This document shows, one piece after another, positions 25,799 to 33,079 of a DNA stretch of 64,000 nucleotides. A model generated the notes under the pieces. That model worked only from the letters and a program-made list of their open reading frames with translations, made no database searches and had not been told where the DNA came from. Position 1 is the stretch's first letter, and each line of letters begins with the position of its first letter. Position numbers and translations under genes: made by a program. Source of the stretch: Vicinamibacterales bacterium (GTDB lineage Bacteria > Acidobacteriota > Vicinamibacteria > Vicinamibacterales > Fen-181); NCBI GenBank assembly GCA_036504215.1, contig DASXVO010000059.1, forward strand, positions 248,001 to 312,000. Direction: 5' to 3'.

Positions 25799-26983
25799 TC
25801 AGCGGACCAGACGCAACGTGGTCTGCGGGTCGGAGAGATATTCCGCCCCGACTTCGGTCACGACGACCATTTCTTCGACCGTCGCGATCCCGCAGCCTGG
25901 TACGGTCAGGCGCGGCTCGATCGTGAAGACCATGCCCCGCTCGATAGGAACGAACGGCCTTCCGGCGTATTTCTCCCACGCCGGGCCGAGGATCGCCGTG
26001 CCGTCGTGCGCGAAGCGTCCGACCTGATGTCCGAGGGCGTGCGGGAACTCGGCGTAGCCCGCGCCGGTGATGAGAGTACGTGCAACCGCATCCACGGCCT
26101 GGCCGGTGACGCCGGGTTTGATGACCGTTCGCGCCTCCTCGATCGACCTGACGATCGTATCGAACCCGCGCTGAACGTCCGGCGGCGCCACGGTCTCGCC
26201 CTGCGAGAGCACGTAGAACGTCCGCTGCAGGTCCGCGCAGTAGTCCTCGTGCTTGATGCCAAAATCCATGTTGACGAGGTGGCCACGCTCGACCACCCGG
26301 CCGGTGGGAGAATAGTGCGCCCCGGCCGTGTCCGGGCCCGTGAAGACGGCTGGACACGTGCCCGCCTCCCACGCGAGGTCGAGGCCGTCTCGTCGAACGA
26401 GGCCGGCGACGTACTCGGCCACGTCACGCTCGGTCCGGCCCGGCGCCAGGAACTGTCCCACCCTCGTGAAGATCTCCTCGGTCAGGCGGATGGCTTCCTT
26501 CATGCGGGAGACTTCAGTCGCCGTCTTCCTGGCCCGGAGCGCGGAGATGAGCCGCTCGGACGACACCAGACGATCCTGGAAGCCGATCTCCGCGAAGAAG
26601 TCCTGGAGCGTGAGGAACATGCCGTGGGTGAGGCCGTCGCAGACCTCGCTGTCCTTCGAGAAATTGACTGCAATCTGCCGCGGGTTGCGGTCGCGCAGGA
26701 AGTCGAGCAGCGGCTGCTTCACGCCCTGGACGTAGGCCTCGACCACCCGGTAGGCGCCCGTGTCCTCGAGCGTCTGCTTGTCGTACTGCCCGACGATCGC
26801 GTGCGCCTCGCCCGTCGCCATGATGAGGAAGGCGCTGTGCCACGTGAGGTGGCTGGGCGCCAGGAACGGCATCACGGGATCGCCGTTCATGCCGGTCTCA
26901 CGCACGAAGGTCAGCCAGCACGGCATCTCCAGTTCGCGCAGAATCTCCACCGCTTGAGCGATCTTCTCCCGGATGAGCGACAT
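25799..26983 (-). CDS. M24 family metallopeptidase (Xaa-Pro dipeptidase/aminopeptidase type)
   Basis: This is a 394-residue cytoplasmic creatinase-fold enzyme. Residues ~1-150 are the creatinase N-terminal domain and ~160-390 the pita-bread catalytic domain. The five metal ligands are in place: Asp in VNMDFGI, Asp in YCADLQRTF, His in ALGHQVGR, Glu in FTIEPRL and Glu in TVEEMVV. M24 enzymes of this type release residues next to proline, and some accept hydroxyproline. It starts 8 bases after a GntR gene with TAGGAG before its ATG, in line with HypD and its activase. This context suggests that it feeds proline or hydroxyproline to the cluster. Confidence 0.9.
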   Translation of the reverse strand: MSLIREKIAQAVEILRELEMPCWLTFVRETGMNGDPVMPFLAPSHLTWHSAFLIMATGEAHAIVGQYDKQTLEDTGAYRVVEAYVQGVKQPLLDFLRDRNPRQIAVNFSKDSEVCDGLTHGMFLTLQDFFAEIGFQDRLVSSERLISALRARKTATEVSRMKEAIRLTEEIFTRVGQFLAPGRTERDVAEYVAGLVRRDGLDLAWEAGTCPAVFTGPDTAGAHYSPTGRVVERGHLVNMDFGIKHEDYCADLQRTFYVLSQGETVAPPDVQRGFDTIVRSIEEARTVIKPGVTGQAVDAVARTLITGAGYAEFPHALGHQVGRFAHDGTAILGPAWEKYAGRPFVPIERGMVFTIEPRLTVPGCGIATVEEMVVVTEVGAEYLSDPQTTLRLVR

Positions 26984-26991
26984 GTGAGCTC

Positions 26992-27735
26992 CTATCCCCA
27001 GCTTCCCCGTTCCCCGTGGACCGCCACGATCCGGCGGTACCGTTCGATCGCGTTGCGATAGTTGAACCGTGCCGCCTGCTCGGCGGCGTCCCCGTCGCCG
27101 GCCTTGATCGCGTCCAGAATCCGCCCGTGCTCGTCGAGTGATTCCCTGACGCCTTGCGTGTGGATGAGGGCCTCCGTGTACACGCGGACGTAGCGCTCGC
27201 GTCGCGCGTGGAGCGCGCGGAGCTTGACCAGCAGGCGCGGGCCGGCCGCGGCCTCCTCGTAGCAGCGATGGAACTGCAGGTCCAGTTCCTGTGCGGCGCG
27301 GATATCCGAAACCTCGGTTGCCTCGAGCGCGCGCAACTGCCCGGTCAGCAATCCGCCCTGCACGACAATCGCCGCCCGCCGCTCGGCCGGCAGTTCCGCG
27401 GCGAGGCGGGCAGCCACGCCGTCGAGCGCGCCCACCATCAGGAACAGTTCGCGCATGTCGTCGGCGGTCAGCGGCGCAACGATGACGCGGCCCGGTCGCG
27501 TCGCGTCGTTGCCGATCACGAGTCCTTCCTGCTGCAGCCGAAGCAGCGCCGCCCGCACTGGCGTGCGGCTCATGCCCAGCCGCCGGCTCACCTCGACTTC
27601 CGTCAGCGGGGCGCCCGGTGCGAGGCGAAGCGTGACGATGGGGTCACGAAGGTGGGCATAGGCTTCGTCGGCGAGCGTGCCGACTCGGGAGCGGGTGGCC
27701 GCCGATATCGGACGCTTCGAGCCAGCCATGGGCAT
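26992..27735 (-). CDS. GntR family transcriptional regulator (FCD type)
   Basis: This regulator of about 247 residues has an N-terminal winged helix (AYAHLRDPIVTLRLAPGAPL; recognition helix in EVEVSRRLGMSRTPVRAALL) and an all-helical FCD ligand domain (~residues 95-235) with the metal-site pattern AAQELDLQFHRCYEEA. The frame is open further upstream to 27849, but that part is translated heptamer repeat (HPSSFLLPPSS), so Met at 27735 or 27729 is the better start. Neither has a clear ribosome site. The paralogous GntR gene lies at 31213-32034, and both proteins end in GERGxW. It probably senses a metabolite of the hydroxyproline route. Confidence 0.85.
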   Translation of the reverse strand: MPMAGSKRPISAATRSRVGTLADEAYAHLRDPIVTLRLAPGAPLTEVEVSRRLGMSRTPVRAALLRLQQEGLVIGNDATRPGRVIVAPLTADDMRELFLMVGALDGVAARLAAELPAERRAAIVVQGGLLTGQLRALEATEVSDIRAAQELDLQFHRCYEEAAAGPRLLVKLRALHARRERYVRVYTEALIHTQGVRESLDEHGRILDAIKAGDGDAAEQAARFNYRNAIERYRRIVAVHGERGSWG

Positions 27736-27756
27736 TAGGAGAGGATAAGGGATAAA

Positions 27757-27833
27757 GGAGGAAGGATGAAGGAGGAAGGATGAAGGAGGAAGGATGAAGG
27801 AGGAAGGAGGAAGGAGGAAGGAGGAAGGATGAA
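27757..27833. repeat. Heptamer tandem repeat, locus 2
   Basis: Eleven uninterrupted 7-base units of GGAGGAA or GGATGAA fill most of the 125-base gap between hypD and the downstream GntR gene. The purine strand is antisense to both genes. Each GGAGGAAGGATG unit resembles a Shine-Dalgarno sequence followed by a start codon on the plus strand. Confidence 0.9.
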
Positions 27834-27860
27834 GGTGGAGCGCCTTCATCCTTGTGAGAT

Positions 27861-30218
27861 CTAGAACCCCTTCTGCTCGGTCCGCGAGATGATTTCCTCC
27901 TGCAGGCCCTTCGTGAGGTCGCAGAAGTAGTCGCTGTAGCCGGCCACGCGAACGATCAGGTCGCGATACTTCTCGGGCTCCTTCTGTGCCGCACGCAGCG
28001 TGTCAGCCGTCACCACGTTGAACTGGATGTGATGGCCGTCGAGCTTGAAGTAGGCGCGGACGAGGTGAGCGAGTTGTTCGATGCCCTCCGCGCCGTCGAG
28101 CAGAGAGGGCGTGAACTTCTGGTTGAGGAGCGTGCCGCCCGACCGTGCGTGGTCCATCCGAGACGCGGACTTGATGACCGCCGTCGGGCCGCAGCGGTCG
28201 GCGCCGTGCGCCGGCGAGATCCCGTCCGACACGGGCACCCAGGCGTGCCGCCCATCCGGTGTGGCGCCGCACACCGATCCGAAATAGACGTGGCAGGTGG
28301 TCGAGAGATAGTTGACGTGATAGGTCGAGCCGGTCGGCCCGCGGCGCGCGTCGATCGACGTGAACAGCCAGTCGCACAACTGCGTCACGAACGCGTCCGC
28401 GTACTCGTCGTCGTTGCCGTACTTCGGCGACTTGTTGACGAGCAGTTGACGCAACCCCTCGTGGCCGATGAAGTCCGCGCGCACCGCCTGAACGAGCGCC
28501 TCCATCGTGACGGCCTTGTGATCGAAGACGTGGTACTTGATCGCCGCGAGGCTGTCGGCCGCGGTGCCAGGGCCGACCGGCATGATGTAGCGCGTGTTGT
28601 ACCGCGCCCCGCCGGCGTTGTAGTCGCGGCCGTTGCGGATGCAATCGTCGGTGATCAGCGAGAGAAACGGAGCCGGCATCATCGTCGCGTACATCCGCTC
28701 GATGATGTGGCTGCCGCGGATCTTGATGTCGATGAAGTGGTTCAGTTGCGCCCGGAAGGCGTCGAGGAACTGGTCGAACGTCGTGAACGTCGCCGGGTCG
28801 CCCGTCTTCGGCCCAATCTGCCGCTCGGTCCGCGGGTCGTACCCGTTGTCGAGCGTCACCTCGATGACCTTCGGCAGGTTGAAGTACCCGGTGAGGATGT
28901 AGCTCTCCTTGCCGAACGCCCCCACCTCGACGCACCCGCTGGTGCCGCCGCAGCGCGCGTCCTCGACCGACTTCCCCTGGCGCACCAGTTCCGCCACGAC
29001 CATGTCGGCGTTGAAGATCGACGGCTGGCCCCAGCCCTTGCGGATGATCTCGCACGCCTTCCTGAGGAACCGATCCGGGCTCTTCTTGCTGAGCTGCACG
29101 TTCGACGATGGCTGCAGCAGGCGCATCTCGTCGATCACTTCGAGCACGAGATACGTCACGTCGTTGACGCCGTCGCTCCCGTCGGCCTTGAGGCCGCCGG
29201 TGTTGATGTTGGAGAAGTCGGTGTACGTGCCGCTCTCGGCCGCCGTCACACCCACCTTCGGCGGCGCCGGCTGGTTGTTGAACTTCACCCAGAAACACTG
29301 CAGCAGTTCCTTGGCCCGCTCGCGTGTCAGCGTGCCCGCCTGGACCTCCCGTTTGTAGAACGGATAGAGGTGCTGATCGAGGCGCCCGGGACAGAACGAG
29401 TCCCAGGTGTTCAGTTCGGTGATGACGCCGAGATGCACGAACCAGTACGCCTGCAGGGCTTCCCAGAAGGTGCGGGGCGCCCGTTCCGGAACCCAGTCGC
29501 AATTGGCCGCGATCTGTTCGAGTTCCACCCGCCGGACGGGGTCGACCTCGACGGCGGCAAGCCGACGGGCCTCGGCCGAGTACCTCTTGGCCCAGCGGAC
29601 CATCGCGTCGGCGGCGAGGCGCATGCCCTTCAACTGCTGCCGCTTGTCGTAGGCCTCGAGATCGTGGAGATCGTCGAGCGCGGCCACCTCGCGATCGATG
29701 TCCGCCTGAAAGTCGATCATGCCCTTCTGGTAGATCTTCCCGTCCGTCACCGTGTGGCCGGGCGCCCGTTGCTCCATGAACTCGGTGAACACGCCGGCCT
29801 CGTACGCCGCCTTCCATTCGTCGGCCAGTTCCAGGAACATCCGGTGGCGCATCGAGCGCTCGCGCCAGAAGGGAATGACGCGGTCACGGTACGCCTCACG
29901 AGCCTCGGGCGCCACGGCAAACGAGATCTTCTCGCGGGTATCGAGGATCTCGAGATCCTCGAGCGTGTGGCAGCAGAGCTCCGGATACGTGGGCGTCGCC
30001 TTCGGCACCGGTCCGCGCTCGCCGACAATCAACTCGCCGGGCTCGATGTACAGCGCCTTGTGCGCCGCCAGGTGCTGGAACGACAGCGCACGCAGGATTG
30101 GCAGCGATACCGAGGGCGCGTTCCGGTAGAACTCGGTCATCAATTCCGCACGCTCCGTCGAGAGCGTGGGCTTGGTCTCCAGGCTGATCTGTCGCAGGCG
30201 TGCCACCCGTTCCGTCAT
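27861..30218 (-). CDS. hypD: trans-4-hydroxy-L-proline dehydratase (glycyl radical enzyme HypD)
   Basis: This 785-residue glycyl radical enzyme removes water from trans-4-hydroxy-L-proline to give pyrroline-5-carboxylate, which ordinary enzymes convert to proline or glutamate. The thiyl cysteine is Cys429 in GGTSGCVEVG and the radical glycine is Gly760 in RVAGYSDYF, both at the spacing I recall for Clostridioides difficile HypD. Long stretches such as GELIVGERG, FTEMEQ-like FTEFMEQRAPGHTV, WVKFNNQPAPPKVG and YNTRYI follow that enzyme closely, which separates it from pyruvate formate-lyase and the choline or diol lyases. ATG 30218 overlaps the activase stop by ATGA and has GGAGG upstream. The symbol should not be confused with the hydrogenase gene hypD. 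The enzyme is oxygen-sensitive. Confidence 0.92.
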   Translation of the reverse strand: MTERVARLRQISLETKPTLSTERAELMTEFYRNAPSVSLPILRALSFQHLAAHKALYIEPGELIVGERGPVPKATPTYPELCCHTLEDLEILDTREKISFAVAPEAREAYRDRVIPFWRERSMRHRMFLELADEWKAAYEAGVFTEFMEQRAPGHTVTDGKIYQKGMIDFQADIDREVAALDDLHDLEAYDKRQQLKGMRLAADAMVRWAKRYSAEARRLAAVEVDPVRRVELEQIAANCDWVPERAPRTFWEALQAYWFVHLGVITELNTWDSFCPGRLDQHLYPFYKREVQAGTLTRERAKELLQCFWVKFNNQPAPPKVGVTAAESGTYTDFSNINTGGLKADGSDGVNDVTYLVLEVIDEMRLLQPSSNVQLSKKSPDRFLRKACEIIRKGWGQPSIFNADMVVAELVRQGKSVEDARCGGTSGCVEVGAFGKESYILTGYFNLPKVIEVTLDNGYDPRTERQIGPKTGDPATFTTFDQFLDAFRAQLNHFIDIKIRGSHIIERMYATMMPAPFLSLITDDCIRNGRDYNAGGARYNTRYIMPVGPGTAADSLAAIKYHVFDHKAVTMEALVQAVRADFIGHEGLRQLLVNKSPKYGNDDEYADAFVTQLCDWLFTSIDARRGPTGSTYHVNYLSTTCHVYFGSVCGATPDGRHAWVPVSDGISPAHGADRCGPTAVIKSASRMDHARSGGTLLNQKFTPSLLDGAEGIEQLAHLVRAYFKLDGHHIQFNVVTADTLRAAQKEPEKYRDLIVRVAGYSDYFCDLTKGLQEEIISRTEQKGF

Positions 30219-31168
30219 GACGATCCTCCAGGTCGGACGATCAAGCCGCACCCTTCCAGCAGCCGGACCGCGCGCGCGACCTGGTCGGTGGATGGCGGTT
30301 GAACGTGGCCCAGGCGATAGGGCCGTTGCAGGCGCTCGTACTTGGCGAGGCCGGCGCGGTGATACGGCAGCACATCCACGCGCGTCAGGTGCAGCGACGC
30401 GAGGAAGGCGCCCATCGCGCGAACGTTCTCGTCGTCGTCGTTGACGCCCGGGATGAGCGGGAAGCGGACCAGCACCTGCGAGTGCACGGCCGCGAGTCGT
30501 TCGAGGTTCTGCAGGATGCGGAAGTTGGAGGCGCCGGTGAAGGCACGATGGCGGTCCTCGTCGATGATCTTGAGATCGAAGAGGAACAGGTCCGCGTCGC
30601 CCGCGGCCTCCATCAGGACGTCCGGGTCCACCTGGCCGCACGTGTCGACCGCGACGTGGACGCCCGCCGCGCGACACGCCGCGAGCATCTCGAGCGTGAA
30701 GACGGGCTGCATCAACGGTTCGCCGCCGGAGAACGTGACCCCCCCTCCCGACTCGTCGTAGAAGATCCGGTCGCGCTCGATCTCGGCCATCAGCGCGTCC
30801 ACGCTCATGCTGCGGCCGACCAGCTCGCGCGCGCCCGTCGGGCACGCCTCGGCGCAGGCGCCGCACGTATCGCAGGCGTCCGGTGTGACCATGCCGCCGT
30901 CGGCGGCCGGCTGAACCGCGTGATGCGGGCAGACGGCCGTGCACGCGCCGCAGCGGACGCACCGCTCGGCGCGGGGCATGAATTCCGGGGACGAAAGCTG
31001 GCTCTCCGGGCTATGGCACCATGCGCAGCGCAGCGGACAACCCTTCAGGAACACGGTCGTCCGGATGCCCGGTCCGTCGTGGATCGCAAACCGCTCGATC
31101 CGGAGCACTCGCCCCTCGATCACCGACCGCCCCACGAACGCCGGATCAGACCACGTCGCGCACGTCAC
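30215..31168 (-). CDS. hypE: Glycyl-radical enzyme activating protein (radical SAM), HypD activase
   Basis: This 317-residue radical SAM enzyme installs the glycyl radical on the dehydratase encoded next to it. The CxxxCxxC cluster site is in GCPLRCAWCHSPES. An inserted ferredoxin domain binds two further 4Fe-4S clusters (CVRCGACTAVCP and CDTCGACAEACP), as in other glycyl-radical activases. The GGEPL motif (VTFSGGEPLMQP) binds the SAM amino group. The start is GTG at 31168 with GGGAG upstream; an in-frame GTG a few codons later is possible. It overlaps hypD by 4 bases and follows the GntR gene by 44 bases, so the three appear to form one operon. Confidence 0.93.
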   Translation of the reverse strand: MTCATWSDPAFVGRSVIEGRVLRIERFAIHDGPGIRTTVFLKGCPLRCAWCHSPESQLSSPEFMPRAERCVRCGACTAVCPHHAVQPAADGGMVTPDACDTCGACAEACPTGARELVGRSMSVDALMAEIERDRIFYDESGGGVTFSGGEPLMQPVFTLEMLAACRAAGVHVAVDTCGQVDPDVLMEAAGDADLFLFDLKIIDEDRHRAFTGASNFRILQNLERLAAVHSQVLVRFPLIPGVNDDDENVRAMGAFLASLHLTRVDVLPYHRAGLAKYERLQRPYRLGHVQPPSTDQVARAVRLLEGCGLIVRPGGSS

Positions 31169-31212
31169 TGCATGCTCCCATCACTCTCGCCAAGTCCCCG
31201 CCGCTTCGTCCG

Positions 31213-32034
31213 TTACCAGTTTCCCCGTTCGCCGAGAATCGTCACCACCCGTGCGTACCGTTCCACCGCCCCGCGCCACGTGCGCGAGACCGCCGTCTCG
31301 ACCGCATCGGCGTCGCCGCGGCGCAGGGCTTCGATGATGGCGGCGCGCTCGCGCTCCGCCTCGTCAAAGGCCGAGATGATCGCCGTCGTGTAGACCCGCT
31401 CGTACCGTTCGGCTTGCGGCTGCAGGACCTCGAGTTCCGCGATCAACCGCGGGCCCGCCGCCGCCGTCGCATACGTGCGGTGGAAACACGCGTGCAGGTC
31501 CTGGGCGCGAAGCAGGTCGGGCGGGCGATCGGCCGCAGCCTGGTGCAGCAAGTCGGCCAGCCGCGCCAACTCGTCGGCCAGCGCCTCGCGCTGCGGCGCC
31601 TCGAGCGCGGCCGCCAGCCGCGCGCCAGCCGCTTCGAGCGCGCCGGTAATCAGGAAGACCTCCCGCATGTCGGCCGCCGTCAACGGAGCCACGCTGGCAC
31701 GCAGCATCTGCCCGGCCGGCTGAGCCGTCACGAATCCCTCCTGCAGCAAGCGTTGCAGCGCGGCGCGGACGGGGGTGCGGCTCACGCCGAGACGCGCGGA
31801 CAAATCGGTTTCGACGAGCGGCGTGCCGGGCGCCAGGCGGCCGGACACGATGAGGTCATGCAGCCGCTGGTAAGCGGAGACGGTGATGTCGATGCGGAGC
31901 AAACCACCCTTTGCGCGGGCGCGGAGGCCCGCGGCCACCGGGGCTTGGTCCGCCGGAGATTCTCCGCTGGCCCGGGCCGAACGGCCAGGGTGCCTGATGA
32001 GCTTTGCGGTGGGTCTGCTGGCGGCTGGAGACAT
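31213..32034 (-). CDS. GntR family transcriptional regulator (FCD type), first gene of the hyp operon
   Basis: This 273-residue regulator has a long Ala/Arg-rich N-terminus, so a later start is possible. The winged helix covers ~50-115 (AYQRLHDLIVSGRLAPGTPLV and ETDLSARLGVSRTPVRAALQ as its two key helices) and an FCD domain covers ~125-265. It is a paralogue of the regulator at 26992-27735. As the first gene before hypE and hypD, and divergent from a TauE/SafE transporter, it is the likely local repressor or activator. A GTGTAC/GTACAC dyad lies just before its start. Confidence 0.88.
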   Translation of the reverse strand: MSPAASRPTAKLIRHPGRSARASGESPADQAPVAAGLRARAKGGLLRIDITVSAYQRLHDLIVSGRLAPGTPLVETDLSARLGVSRTPVRAALQRLLQEGFVTAQPAGQMLRASVAPLTAADMREVFLITGALEAAGARLAAALEAPQREALADELARLADLLHQAAADRPPDLLRAQDLHACFHRTYATAAAGPRLIAELEVLQPQAERYERVYTTAIISAFDEAERERAAIIEALRRGDADAVETAVSRTWRGAVERYARVVTILGERGNW

Positions 32035-32045
32035 GCGGTCGGCTC

Positions 32046-32104
32046 GTGTACGGTTTCAATGTACACCAGTTGAACGTTGCACTGCACACAATTCGGTATA
32101 CACT
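32046..32104. promoter_or_regulatory. Divergent promoter region with candidate GntR operator
   Basis: GTGTAC (32046-32051) is inverted as GTACAC (32061-32066) with a 9-base spacer, in the GT(N)AC style of GntR sites. On the plus strand TTGCAC (32077-32082) and TACACT (32099-32104), 16 bases apart, could serve the transporter gene. The palindrome GTATAC (32096-32101) overlaps the latter. Confidence 0.4.
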
Positions 32105-32140
32105 ACGCCCACCGAGTCCCCCCTCGAGCTGGAGACCCGC

Positions 32141-33061
32141 ATGATGAACGGGACGATTGCGTTGCTCGCGGTGCTCGTCGCGCTCACGATCCTCTACGTC
32201 GCCGCCTGGATCGTGATGCTCGTCCGCTCGCGCCGCCAACAGGCCGACGCCTCTCGGTGCCGCCCCTGGCCGGGCCCGATCGAACTGGCCATCGGCCTTG
32301 TCACCGACTTCTTCGACACGCTCGGCATCGGCAACTTCGCTACCACAACGGCGGCCTTCAAGCTCTTTCGCCTCGTGCCGGACGAGCGGATTCCCGGCAC
32401 GCTCAACGCCGGCCACACGCTGCCGGTCGTTGCCGAGGCGCTGATCTACGTGGCGATCCTCCAGGTTGACATGACGACGCTCGTTGCCATGATCGGCGCG
32501 GCCGTCGCGGGCGCCTGGCTCGGTGCGGGTATCGTCGCGCGCCTGCCGCGGCGGGCCATCCAGATCGGGATGGGCTGTGCGCTGCTCGTGGCGGCCACGC
32601 TGATGCTGCTCACCCAGTTCGGCGTGCTCGCGCGCCTCACCGGCGAGACGCTGAGCCTGTCGGGACTCCGGTTTGCCGTCGGCGTCACCGCCAACTTCGT
32701 CCTGGGCGCGCTGATGACGCTCGGAATCGGCCTCTACGCGCCGTGCATGATTCTCGTGAGCCTGCTCGGCATGAACCCCACCGCGGCCTTCCCGATCATG
32801 ATGGGATCGTGCGCCTTCCTGATGCCCGTCGGAAGCCTGCGGTTCATCTCCCTCGACAAGTACAGTCTGCGGGCGGCGCTCGGCCTGACCATCGGGGGCA
32901 TACCCGGTGTGCTCCTGGCCGCGTTCCTGGTAAAGTCCCTCTCGCTCGGAGCCGTTCGCTGGCTGGTCGTCTTCGTCGTTGTGTATGCTGCCGTCATGAT
33001 GCTCCGCTCGGCGTGGACCGAGCGAGCGGGCGGGGCCAGAGTGATCGAGGTCGGTCGGTAA
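32141..33061 (+). CDS. TauE/SafE (TSUP) family membrane transporter
   Basis: This 306-residue protein has about eight membrane helices. Residues ~35-70 hold the first TSUP half (GLVTDFFDTLGIGNFATTTA) and ~180-220 the second (VGVTANFVLGALMTLGIG). Family members export or import sulfite, sulfoacetate and other small organic anions. The longer open frame starting at 31883 runs through the promoter, so ATG 32141 with GGAG upstream was chosen. Its divergence from the GntR-hypE-hypD operon could mean that it carries a related small acid, but no substrate can be inferred. Confidence 0.88.
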   Translation: MMNGTIALLAVLVALTILYVAAWIVMLVRSRRQQADASRCRPWPGPIELAIGLVTDFFDTLGIGNFATTTAAFKLFRLVPDERIPGTLNAGHTLPVVAEALIYVAILQVDMTTLVAMIGAAVAGAWLGAGIVARLPRRAIQIGMGCALLVAATLMLLTQFGVLARLTGETLSLSGLRFAVGVTANFVLGALMTLGIGLYAPCMILVSLLGMNPTAAFPIMMGSCAFLMPVGSLRFISLDKYSLRAALGLTIGGIPGVLLAAFLVKSLSLGAVRWLVVFVVVYAAVMMLRSAWTERAGGARVIEVGR

Positions 33062-33079
33062 TCACACGGAGATTGCTGC

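Noticed and set aside
27757-27833. Coding sequence for a Pro/Ser-rich leader peptide of the GntR regulator
   Set aside because: The frame through the repeat has no proper start signal, and the encoded HPSSF units are what the heptamer gives by chance.
27861-30218. Pyruvate formate-lyase or choline/diol lyase
   Set aside because: Sequence follows trans-4-hydroxyproline dehydratase closely throughout, including GTSGCVE and the C-terminal RVAGYSDYF, so the broader names are less accurate.
28029-30302. 757-codon plus-strand frame
   Set aside because: It lies antisense to hypD, which has catalytic residues and family likeness along its whole length.
30218-30962. Extension of hypD upstream to 30962
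   Set aside because: The extra residues are Arg-rich shadow of the activase gene. The ATG at 30218 has a good ribosome site and starts the family.
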